Shown: positions 36,964-44,450 of the stretch, in pieces
Layout: every line of letters begins with the position of its first letter
Position numbering within the stretch: position 1 is the first letter of the stretch
Source of the DNA: JAJEFO01 sp022819605
GTDB taxonomy: Bacteria > Pseudomonadota > Alphaproteobacteria > Rhodobacterales > Rhodobacteraceae
NCBI GenBank assembly: GCA_965221545.1
Contig: OZ244901.1
Span: 1,178,001 to 1,242,000 of the forward strand
DNA: 64,000 bases
Direction: 5' to 3'
Made by a program: the position numbers and the translations under genes
The notes under the pieces: model-generated
Told to the model about the DNA's origin: nothing
The model's database searches: none
The model's input: only the letters and a program-made list of their open reading frames with translations

Positions 36964-38015
36964 CAGATCTCTCCCTGAATTCCCTGCAGCAGGCGTGACC
37001 GGTCGATCACCCCAACGATGGCGTCCTGACCATCCTTGACGGCAATCGGGCTCTCGGTGTCCACTGCAAGTTCGATCAGATCCGACAGCGTCGCGGAGAC
37101 GGACGCGGCAGGAAGCTCTGCCAGAGCGTGCCGGTCGGGGTGGCGGGCCGCCCACTCGGGGGCGTTCTCCATGATTCTGTGCGCGTGCACCACATGAAGG
37201 CGCGAGATGTTGGCAACGAAATCCGCCACATAGTCATCCTGCGGACTGGCGACGATTTCCTCGGCCGTTCCGGTCTGCACGATCGAGCCGTCCTTCATGA
37301 TCGCGATCTTGGTGCCAATGCGGATGGCCTCGTCCAGATCATGGGTGATGAACATGGTCGTCTTGCCCATTTCGCGGCAAAGATGCAGGAACTGATCCTG
37401 CAACAGGCGCCGGATCAACGGATCCAGGGCCGAAAACGGTTCGTCCATCAACAGGATCGGCGGGTCCGCCGCCAGTGCACGCGCCAGACCCACCCTTTGC
37501 TGCATCCCTCCCGACAGGCTGGATGGCAACCGGTCGCCCCACCCGTCGAGATCGACCTTCGCCAGAGCCGCCTCGGCCAGCTCGTATCGTTCATTCAGCG
37601 ACGCCCCTTGGACTTCCAGCGGAAGCGCAACGTTTTCCCGCACGGAACGATGCGGCAAGAGGCCAAAGTTCTGAAACACCATGCCGATTCGCGCCGCACG
37701 GACTTCGCGCAACTCGGACTCGGATTTCGCCAGAATGTCCTCGCCTTCGACCAGCACCCGGCCTGCGGTCGGTTCCAGCAATCGATTTACGTGACGGACA
37801 AGCGTTGACTTGCCGGACCCCGACAGCCCCATCACGCAAAAGATCTCGCCCCGGTTGACTGTCAGGCTGGCATTCGAAACGCCCAGAACGCATCCGAATC
37901 GCCTCAGAATGTCCGGCTTGCTAACGCCGGACTTGGTCGCCTGAAGCGCCTGTTCCGCCCGCTCTCCAAATATCTTCCAAACACCGCTCAACTCGATCAC
38001 GGCTTCGTGGGGCAT
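36963..38015 (-). CDS. proV: Glycine-betaine/proline ABC transporter ATPase
   Basis: The 350-residue ATPase shows Walker A G-L-S-G-S-G-K-S-T, signature L-S-G-G-M-Q-Q-R-V, Walker B L-L-M-D-E-P-F-S-A-L-D and the T-H-D switch. A C-terminal extension matches the paired CBS region found in ProV/OpuAA, which senses ionic strength. It lies between the binding protein (54-base gap) and the permease (overlap), forming one three-gene unit. Confidence 0.92.
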   Translation of the reverse strand: MPHEAVIELSGVWKIFGERAEQALQATKSGVSKPDILRRFGCVLGVSNASLTVNRGEIFCVMGLSGSGKSTLVRHVNRLLEPTAGRVLVEGEDILAKSESELREVRAARIGMVFQNFGLLPHRSVRENVALPLEVQGASLNERYELAEAALAKVDLDGWGDRLPSSLSGGMQQRVGLARALAADPPILLMDEPFSALDPLIRRLLQDQFLHLCREMGKTTMFITHDLDEAIRIGTKIAIMKDGSIVQTGTAEEIVASPQDDYVADFVANISRLHVVHAHRIMENAPEWAARHPDRHALAELPAASVSATLSDLIELAVDTESPIAVKDGQDAIVGVIDRSRLLQGIQGEI

Positions 38016-38069
38016 GACTTTCCCTTTGGTGGCTGCACGCCCGATGACCGCTCTCCGGGCGCGCGATCG

Positions 38070-39029
38070 TCATTGCGCCATCCAACTTGCGATGAGATCG
38101 GAATTGCCCTTGACCCACTTCGCCGCGACATCGGAAGGTTCGGCGCCGCTCACGATCTCGAGCGACCAGGCGTTCACGTCCTCCGCCGAAAGCTGGATGT
38201 TTTCGAGCAGCGGCACAAGGGCCGGGTGACGCTCCGCCAGCGTGGCCGCCCAGCTCAGGTAAACCGCAGTGTCGGCATAGGCCGAGGCGACGCGCGACTT
38301 GGCTTGCCAGTCGGGATCTTCCGCGGGTTGAACCATCACGAATTCATCGGGATTGTGCGGCGGCTCTTCCAGCATACGGATGTCATAGGTCGCAAAATTC
38401 TGGTGTGGCCCGTAGCAATAGCCCACCCAAGGCTTGCCCGCTTTCGATGCGGCATCCAGTCCGGCAGTGGCCACTGCCTCGTCAGTTGACTGCAATTCGA
38501 AGAAGTCGGCGAAACCGTAATCGCGGGCCCGGATCGACTCGATATTGGTCGATTGCCACCCCTGCGGACCGATCCAGATTTCGCCCTTGCCGTCGCCATC
38601 GGCGTCAAACAGGACCGCGTTGTCAGGATTGGCCAGATCGAAGACGGACTTGATTCCGTGCTCGTCCATGGCGACGCCTGTGACGCAATAACCCTGCACC
38701 GCCGCAAAGGACCTTTGCGAAATGACGACCGACTTTTCGCCATCCACGTATTTGTCCACCAAACCCGACTGGTTCGGCAGCCAGGTTTCGGTCCAGACAT
38801 CAATCTCTCCATTGCCGCGTGCCATGGCTTCCCAGATGACCGGAACCGCGGTTGTGGTGACCATTTCGACTTCAAGGCCCAAGGCCTCTTCGATGACGGC
38901 CTTGACCGCATGGGCGGTGGCGCGCCCCGATGCGTAGTTCGGATCAGGAATGGACACATCTGCCGCAAGCGCCATTAGAGGTGACAAGGTCACTGCCAAG
39001 GTTGAAGTTGGGATCGTGAAAAGTTTCAT
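38070..39029 (-). CDS. proX: Glycine-betaine-type ABC transporter substrate-binding protein
   Basis: This 319-residue periplasmic protein has a signal peptide ending M-A-L-A-A-D. It belongs to the ProX/OpuAC family, with the E-I-D-V-W-T-E-T-W-L-P motif and W-x-G-Y-C-Y-G-P-H near residue 200, which supply the aromatic box for quaternary ammonium compounds. The start ATG at 39029 follows GGGAGGGCTGCCTA; an upstream in-frame ATG lacks such a site and would bury the signal peptide. It is the first gene of the transport operon. Confidence 0.9.
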   Translation of the reverse strand: MKLFTIPTSTLAVTLSPLMALAADVSIPDPNYASGRATAHAVKAVIEEALGLEVEMVTTTAVPVIWEAMARGNGEIDVWTETWLPNQSGLVDKYVDGEKSVVISQRSFAAVQGYCVTGVAMDEHGIKSVFDLANPDNAVLFDADGDGKGEIWIGPQGWQSTNIESIRARDYGFADFFELQSTDEAVATAGLDAASKAGKPWVGYCYGPHQNFATYDIRMLEEPPHNPDEFVMVQPAEDPDWQAKSRVASAYADTAVYLSWAATLAERHPALVPLLENIQLSAEDVNAWSLEIVSGAEPSDVAAKWVKGNSDLIASWMAQ

Positions 39030-39061
39030 TAGGCAGCCCTCCCAAAGTTGGATGAAAGAAA

Positions 39062-39090
39062 GATAGAACAAGTAGCCAGACTTGTGCCAA
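39062..39090 (-). promoter_or_regulatory. Candidate promoter for the betaine transport operon
   Basis: On the minus strand TTGGCA (39085-39090) and TCTATC (39062-39067) are 17 bases apart, about 33 bases before the start. The same stretch TGGCAC-N5-TGGC is a near fit to a sigma-54 site, so the sigma factor is open. Confidence 0.35.
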
Positions 39091-39167
39091 CATTCTTCGA
39101 AAATAAGCGAAACTAATTGATTTCATTAGCCCGGCTGACAGCGCGGCAGAGAGAGAGCCACCCTGTT

Positions 39168-39743
39168 TCACTCAAGGCAGCCGTCATCGACCATCGTCCT
39201 CCACTTGCCGTCCCCGCCCTGCACCATGTTGGCGATGACGCAATGGGTGTGCAGCTGGGGATCCAGGTTGCGGGAGGTGTCATGGCGGAAGGTGGCCGCG
39301 ACCATCTTCTGGTCGCCTGCGCGCACCATCGCCCCGGTCGCGGGGTCGCGCATCCGGGTCTCTACGGCGTTCCTCTCGATCCAGCCCATCGTTGCCGCCA
39401 CTGCCCTGTCGTGCGCCTCGACGATCCGGTCGTCGCCGGCCGCCATCGCCATCAGGGAGACCGATTTCGGCGCGCTCAGCGTCACGTCCCGGCCGGGCTG
39501 GTGGACGATCCCGCCGCCGAGTTCCTTCCGCCCGAGCCGGCGCCCGCCCGGAACCTCGCCCTCCAGCACCGAGCGGAAGCGGTCGGGATCGACCGGGCCT
39601 TCGAGCCCCAGCGCCGCCGCGCCCCTGCCGGCCCAGGCGCTCGCCTCGCGGTGCGCCCCGTCGTCCCTGTCGTAGTAGCCGTCCTTCTCGAAGTAGCCCA
39701 CGCCCTGCGACAGCGAGGCGATCTTGCCGATGGACGCTACCAT
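39168..39743 (-). pseudogene. Truncated MobF/TrwC-type conjugative relaxase
   Basis: Only the first 191 residues of a relaxase remain. They include the tyrosine region (D-G-Y-Y-D), the A-S-A-W-A-G-R-G-A-A-A-L-G-L segment typical of TrwC/TraA relaxases and the histidine triad F-R-H ... L-H-T-H-C. The frame ends abruptly after M-V-D-D-G, where the family would continue into the rest of the relaxase and a helicase domain. The cut at about 39175 is also the edge of the betaine module. It cannot process DNA with its helicase half missing. It is a sign that this region once belonged to a conjugative element. Confidence 0.87.
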
Positions 39744-39960
39744 CGCCGGGGCGCTCCGGCAGGGGCGGAGCCATGGGAGTCTCGCCTGTCCATGCAGGCC
39801 AGATATGCGCTCGCGGGCGGCGGAACAACGGACGAACGGGCGGTCTCGTCGTCCTGTCGTCGCATGGCCGCGAGAGTCGCCGATTGTCCTCCCCGCAGGC
39901 GCTTGCATGAGCCGCGCCAGCCTGATAACAGATTGATAACCGATGGCCGGAGGCGAACCC

Positions 39961-40221
39961 ATGGTGACGATCAATGTGCGGCGGCTCGACGACGACGTGG
40001 TGGACCGCCTCAAGCAGCGCGCCGCGCAGAACAACCGCTCGCTGGAGGGCGAGGCGCGCCACATCCTGCAATGCGCCGCCGATGACGGCATGGTGGCGAA
40101 GCGCGCCAGGTTCCTGGAGGCCTCGCGCCGACTGCGGGAGAAGACCAGGGGCCGCAAGCACACCCCGGCGGAAGTGCTGATCCGCGAGGATCGCGACCGC
40201 GGCCATCGCGACGACTTCTGA
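39961..40221 (+). CDS. Ribbon-helix-helix antitoxin (FitA/VapB-like)
   Basis: The 86-residue protein begins M-V-T-I-N-V-R-R-L-D-D-D and has an Arc/FitA-type ribbon-helix-helix (V-V-D-R-L-K-Q-R-A-A-Q-N-N-R-S-L-E). The start at 39961 has GGAGGCGAACCC before it, preferred to 39943. The stop overlaps the toxin start (TGATG). It should bind its own promoter and neutralise the PIN toxin. Confidence 0.88.
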   Translation: MVTINVRRLDDDVVDRLKQRAAQNNRSLEGEARHILQCAADDGMVAKRARFLEASRRLREKTRGRKHTPAEVLIREDRDRGHRDDF

Positions 40222-40649
40222 TGCGCTTCGTCGTCGATGCGAGCGTGGCGGTCAAGTGGCTGGTCGCCGAAGAGGACGCGGATGCTGCGGACTGGCTGGC
40301 TGCGAGCGGGCAGGAGCTTCACGCGCCGCGCCTGATGGCTTCCGAGGCTGCCAATGCACTGTGGCGCAAGGCGCGGGCGGGTCAGATCGAGCACGCCGAA
40401 GCCGGCGCCGCCATGGCCTTGCTCACCGACATGCCAGTGCGCTGGAACGACGACGAGACCGTCGGCGCAGACGCGGTTCGTCTGGCGCTGGCCCTCGGCC
40501 ACCCGGTTTACGATTGCGTGTATCTCGCGCTGGCGCATCGCATCGGCGCGACGGTCGTGACGGCGGATCGCCGATTCGTGACGGCCGTCGCACCGACCGA
40601 GCATGGCGGGTCCGTGATGACGCTGGCCGACTGCGCGGAAACGCGATGA
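40221..40649 (+). CDS. vapC: PIN-domain ribonuclease toxin (VapC-like)
   Basis: The 142-residue PIN protein has its acidic residues at the expected places: D in F-V-V-D-A-S-V-A-V-K-W, E in A-S-E-A-A-N-A-L-W, D in Y-D-C-V-Y-L-A-L-A and D in T-A-D-R-R-F. It forms a two-gene toxin-antitoxin unit with the overlapping upstream gene and probably stabilises the mobile region beside the relaxase stump. Confidence 0.9.
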   Translation: MRFVVDASVAVKWLVAEEDADAADWLAASGQELHAPRLMASEAANALWRKARAGQIEHAEAGAAMALLTDMPVRWNDDETVGADAVRLALALGHPVYDCVYLALAHRIGATVVTADRRFVTAVAPTEHGGSVMTLADCAETR

Positions 40650-40832
40650 TCGCGAAATTTTTTCGATCATGGTCCTGTCCGCGCATGCCGGGCCAGCCGG
40701 TGACAGGTCTGGCCATGCGGGGACAGGCCATTGATTCCACGAATGAAATCACCTTGCTGCAAAGTTTGACAAGACCTGCTCGCAGGCTCAAGTCTCCCTT
40801 CCAGGGTCACCGAATCCGGGAAGGCGGGAGCG

Positions 40833-41057
40833 ATGCAGCGAGACGGGAACGACCGGGAACGGAAGCGATTGCACGGTCCGGCCGCGAACGACAATCCCGG
40901 CTCGCGAGCCGGGGCGGAAGGCGGGCCGGAAACGCGGATCGACGCCGCCGTGATGCGGCTCGCCCGGCTGCTTGGGCGCCAGGTCGCGCGCGAGCGTTTC
41001 CGGCAGTCCGAAGCCGCCAACGACAATGCGCCGCCGGGGATGGAGGCGCACGACTGA
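40833..41057 (+). CDS. Small conserved protein upstream of serine recombinase
   Basis: This 74-residue charged protein has a helical core (I-D-A-A-V-M-R-L-A-R-L-L-G-R-Q) and two A-N-D-N motifs. It lies 16 bases before the recombinase start. Small proteins of this look often precede large serine recombinases in alphaproteobacteria (recollection, not checked). A directionality or accessory role is a guess. Confidence 0.55.
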   Translation: MQRDGNDRERKRLHGPAANDNPGSRAGAEGGPETRIDAAVMRLARLLGRQVARERFRQSEAANDNAPPGMEAHD

Positions 41058-41073
41058 CAGGAGACCCGAGACC

Positions 41074-42756
41074 ATGAATCTTTGCTGTGCGCTCTATGCC
41101 CGCTATTCGTCCGACCAGCAGCGGGCGGCCTCCATTGAGGACCAGTTCCGGGTCTGCCGCGAGCATGCCGGACGCGAGGGCTGGAAGATCGTCGGCACGT
41201 ACCATGACGCGGCCATATCGGGCGGCAGCGTCATCTTGCGTCCCGGCATCCAGGGGCTGCTTGAGGACGCGCGGCGGGGGATGTTCGAGATCGTGGTCGC
41301 CGAGGCGCTGGATCGGGTGAGCCGCGACCAGGCCGACGTCGCGACCCTCTACATGCATCTGCGGTTCGTTGGCGTGACGGTCGTCACGTTGGCCGAGGGC
41401 GAGATCACCGAGCTTCACGTCGGGCTCAAGGGCACGATGAACGCGCTGTTCCTGAAGGACCTCGCGGCGAAGACGCATCGCGGTCTCCGGGGCCGCGTCG
41501 AGGCCGGCAAGTCGGGCGGCGGCATCTGTTACGGCTACGACGTGGTGCAGATGCACGACGACGCCGGCGAGCGCATTCGGGGCGAGCGGGAGATCAACGA
41601 GGCCGAGGCCGGGATCGTCCGGCGCATCTTCCGCGAGTTCGCCGCCGGCACCAGCCCGCGCGCGATCGCGCGGCGGCTGAACGACGAAGGCATCCCCGGC
41701 GCCAAGGGCCGGCTCTGGAGCGACTCGGTTCTGCGCGGCCACGCCAGGCGCGGCACGGGGCTGCTCAACAACGAGCTCTACATCGGCCGGCTGGTGTGGA
41801 ACCGCCAGCGCTTCATGAAGAACCCGGACACCGGCAAGCGGGTCGCGCGCATCAACCCGCCCGAGGAATGGATCGTGACCGAGGTCCCCGAGCTTCGCAT
41901 CGTGGACGACGGGCTTTGGCAGGCGGCAAAGGCCCGGCAGGGGGAGATCTCGGAGAGGTACGCGAACGTCATCGCCGCGACGCGCGCGGCCCGCGCCAAC
42001 CGGCTCAACAGCACCCACCGGCCCCGCCACCTGCTCTCGGGCCTGCTGGAGTGCGGCGTTTGCGGCGGCCCCTACGCGATGCGCGGCCAAGGCCGCTACG
42101 GCTGCTCCAATCACGTCATGACGGGCTCGTGCTCCAACGGCAGGGGCATCCGGCGCGTCGAGATCGAGGAGCGGGTCATGGCCGGGCTCAGGGAGAAGCT
42201 GATGGAGCCCGAGGCCGCCGCCGAGGCGATGAAGGCGCATGCGGAGGAGACCAACCGGCTCAACCGCGAGCGCCGCGCGTCGGGCGCGACGGACCGCAAG
42301 GAGCTGGCGGACATCGAGAAGAAGATCGCGTCGATGCTCGACGCCATCGAGGAAGGCGGCTACGTGCGGGGCATGTCCGACCGCATGCGCGAGCTTGAGG
42401 CCCGGCAGGACGAGATCAACGAACGGCTGTCAGCCGCTCCGGCCGACCTTCCGGACATCCACCCCAACATCGCCGACGTCTACCGCCGCAAGGTCGAGCG
42501 TCTCGCCGAAGCGCTGGCCGACCCCCGCGACCGCGACGAGGCGGCGGAGGCGATCCGGGGGCTGATCGAGCGCATCGTGCTCACCCCCGGCGCGAAGCGC
42601 GGCGAGATGGACGCCGCGCTCCATGGCGACCTCGGCACCATCCTCGAATGGGCCGGAAACAAAAGCCGGAAAGGGGCGAAAGACATCCGGCGAGACCGAA
42701 TGTCGGTCTCGGTGGTTGCGGGGGTAGGATTTGAACCTACGACCTTCACGTTTTGA
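41074..42756 (+). CDS. Large serine site-specific recombinase
   Basis: The 560-residue recombinase has an N-terminal resolvase domain with the catalytic Ser in Y-A-R-Y-S-S-D-Q-Q, then Recombinase and zinc-ribbon domains (C-G-V-C-G-G with later C-S-N and C-S-N-G) and a coiled-coil region near the C-terminus. The start ATG at 41074 follows AGGAGACCCGAGACC. The last residues (V-G-F-E-P-T-T-F) are read antisense through a tRNA 3' end, a hallmark of integration at a tRNA gene that supplies the stop codon. It is probably the integrase of the island containing vapBC. Confidence 0.92.
   Translation: MNLCCALYARYSSDQQRAASIEDQFRVCREHAGREGWKIVGTYHDAAISGGSVILRPGIQGLLEDARRGMFEIVVAEALDRVSRDQADVATLYMHLRFVGVTVVTLAEGEITELHVGLKGTMNALFLKDLAAKTHRGLRGRVEAGKSGGGICYGYDVVQMHDDAGERIRGEREINEAEAGIVRRIFREFAAGTSPRAIARRLNDEGIPGAKGRLWSDSVLRGHARRGTGLLNNELYIGRLVWNRQRFMKNPDTGKRVARINPPEEWIVTEVPELRIVDDGLWQAAKARQGEISERYANVIAATRAARANRLNSTHRPRHLLSGLLECGVCGGPYAMRGQGRYGCSNHVMTGSCSNGRGIRRVEIEERVMAGLREKLMEPEAAAEAMKAHAEETNRLNRERRASGATDRKELADIEKKIASMLDAIEEGGYVRGMSDRMRELEARQDEINERLSAAPADLPDIHPNIADVYRRKVERLAEALADPRDRDEAAEAIRGLIERIVLTPGAKRGEMDAALHGDLGTILEWAGNKSRKGAKDIRRDRMSVSVVAGVGFEPTTFTF
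42713..42747 (-). other. Initiator-tRNA 3'-end fragment (attachment-site scar)
   Basis: On the minus strand this 35-base stretch matches the T-arm, acceptor strand and CCA of an alphaproteobacterial tRNA-fMet (AGGTTCAAATCCT, then CCCCCGCAACCA). The rest of the tRNA is absent; upstream sequence does not fold to a cloverleaf. It lies inside the 3' end of the serine recombinase gene, as expected for an att junction. Confidence 0.75.
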
Positions 42757-42788
42757 GGGACCGCATGCTGCCACCGGTGATCTAAACC

Positions 42789-44237
42789 CAATACTGTTGC
42801 TTTAAGCACATTTTGGGACGATTTCAGGCGTCCAGCAGTGTTCCTGGCGCGACACCGGGCCGCGCTTGCGGAGGGGGAAGCCGCTCATCTTCTGCCTGAC
42901 GCCACGGGGCTTGGACTGGCCACGGCTGGAGACGACGCGCTCCTCGAGGATCTCGGCTATCACCACGGCCGGCCTGTCCTCAGGGGGGAAAGTCGCCGGG
43001 ATTGATGATCCGGCGGCGCATGACGTGCACGGCGTGCACGAAGGATATTCGGTCGGGATCCTCCCCGGCCTTGCCGGCGGCCTCGTGGATCAGGCATCTT
43101 ACGGCGTGGTGGGCGAGCATGAGCCCGTCGATCTCCTGGTAGACCAGGTCGGGCGTCTTGCTGCGCAGGGCGGCGCCGGGCCCGAGGATGTGGGTCTTGA
43201 CCTCGTCATAGGCGGTCTCGATCTCCCACCGCTCGTGATACAGCGCCGCGAGCTCGGCGGCCGGCGCGGCGCGGTGGTCGAGCAGGGTGGTGGCGAGCAT
43301 GACGGTCTCGTCGCCGCCCTCGATCCGGTAGGCGAGGATCCGCACCGGAAGCTCCCCGCGGCTTCGCCGGCGGTCGCGGCCGCTGCCGCGGATCACGCTC
43401 CGCCACGAGCCGTCGTCCAGCGCCTCGACGACCGGGAACTTCATGTTCCCCTTGAACCGCCAGAGCAGGTCCGCGCCCGTCGCCGCGGCCCGCGACCACA
43501 GCGGAAAGCCGCAATAGTAACGGTCCGCGAGCACCAGCATGCCGGACGACAGGTGCCCGAGCAGCCGTTCCGCCTGTTCCGCCTCGCTCTCGGCCAGCGG
43601 CCCGGCATGCCAGGCGAAGGCCGCGTGCGTGCCGATCTCCACCATCGCCGTCAGCCGCGCCTGCGGGAACGCCGAGCTGCCGCGCGACGATCCCGGAAGG
43701 CCGAACGCCTCGCGGTTGCGCGCCTCGTCGGGCAGGTTCAGCGACGAGCCGTCGAAGGCCACGAGGCGCAGCCCCCGGTACCATGAGCCGGGCGTCCCGG
43801 GATGCGCCAGCGGCGCCACGCAGCTGTCGCGAAGCGCCGAAAACGGTGCCGCGCCCAGGCGCGCCCGCGCCCGAGAGATCGACGACTTGCCCGACACCCG
43901 GACCGGAAGGTCCGGCGATATCCACCGCAGGCCGTCGACGAGGCAGCGCAGGACCTCGCGCGCCGAAACCGTCCGGAACAGCGCCATCGCGATCACGTAG
44001 TAGACCATCACCTCCGCCGGAAGGTCGCGTCGCCGCCGGCTGTCGCGGCCACGGGACCGCAGCGCGGCGCGCACCGCCTCGCGCGGATACACGCGCGCGA
44101 TCACGCTGACACTGAGATGGTCCGACAGGCGCATGCCTCCGGCGAACTTGGCCACCGTTCGGGCCATGGCGGGATCCTCCACTGGTTGCGGTCCGCCGCC
44201 AATCTAACACAAGAAATTCCTTAAAGCAACAGTATTG
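42789..44237 (-). mobile_element. Intact IS4-family insertion sequence
   Basis: Perfect 18-bp inverted ends (CAATACTGTTGCTTTAAG) bound the element. The 10-mer GATCTAAACC occurs directly outside both ends (42779-42788 and 44238-44247), a clean target duplication. It encodes one uninterrupted transposase. It lies just 3' of the att scar. Confidence 0.93.
42980..44167 (-). CDS. IS4-family transposase
   Basis: The 395-residue DDE transposase has the IS4 N-terminal domain and conserved aspartates in V-A-F-D-G-S-S and L-A-D-R-Y-Y. The diagnostic Y-(2)-R-(3)-E-(6)-K motif appears in Y-H-E-R-W-E-I-E-T-A-Y-D-E-V-K. The start ATG at 44167 has GGAGGATCCCGCC before it; an upstream GTG at 44182 is inside that ribosome site. 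It looks functional. Confidence 0.92.
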   Translation of the reverse strand: MARTVAKFAGGMRLSDHLSVSVIARVYPREAVRAALRSRGRDSRRRRDLPAEVMVYYVIAMALFRTVSAREVLRCLVDGLRWISPDLPVRVSGKSSISRARARLGAAPFSALRDSCVAPLAHPGTPGSWYRGLRLVAFDGSSLNLPDEARNREAFGLPGSSRGSSAFPQARLTAMVEIGTHAAFAWHAGPLAESEAEQAERLLGHLSSGMLVLADRYYCGFPLWSRAAATGADLLWRFKGNMKFPVVEALDDGSWRSVIRGSGRDRRRSRGELPVRILAYRIEGGDETVMLATTLLDHRAAPAAELAALYHERWEIETAYDEVKTHILGPGAALRSKTPDLVYQEIDGLMLAHHAVRCLIHEAAGKAGEDPDRISFVHAVHVMRRRIINPGDFPP

Positions 44238-44420
44238 GATCTAAACCGAACTTCCAGCCGGCCTGAGCGCATCTCTCCCGGAAAGTGAAGCGTTTTCAGT
44301 GTCTTGACCGGGATTCGCCTGGCCTTGGGGCCGAATTACATACCCATGTAATGTGCAGACGGTTCCGGGAGGCGGGATCTTCATTCGCCAACTTTTTCTC
44401 GCATTTGTCAAGACAGGTGC

Positions 44421-44449
44421 TTGACACCATGGACGAAAGCGACTACACA
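44421..44449 (+). promoter_or_regulatory. Transposase promoter, possibly leaderless
   Basis: TTGACA (44421-44426) and TACACA (44444-44449) are 17 bases apart. The expected transcription start falls at about 44456, beside ATG 44457, so a leaderless transcript is possible. Confidence 0.45.
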
Positions 44450-44450
44450 T

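Noticed and set aside
42713..42790. A complete tRNA gene on the minus strand
   Set aside because: Only the 3' 35 bases match; no D-arm, anticodon arm or 5' acceptor strand can be formed upstream.
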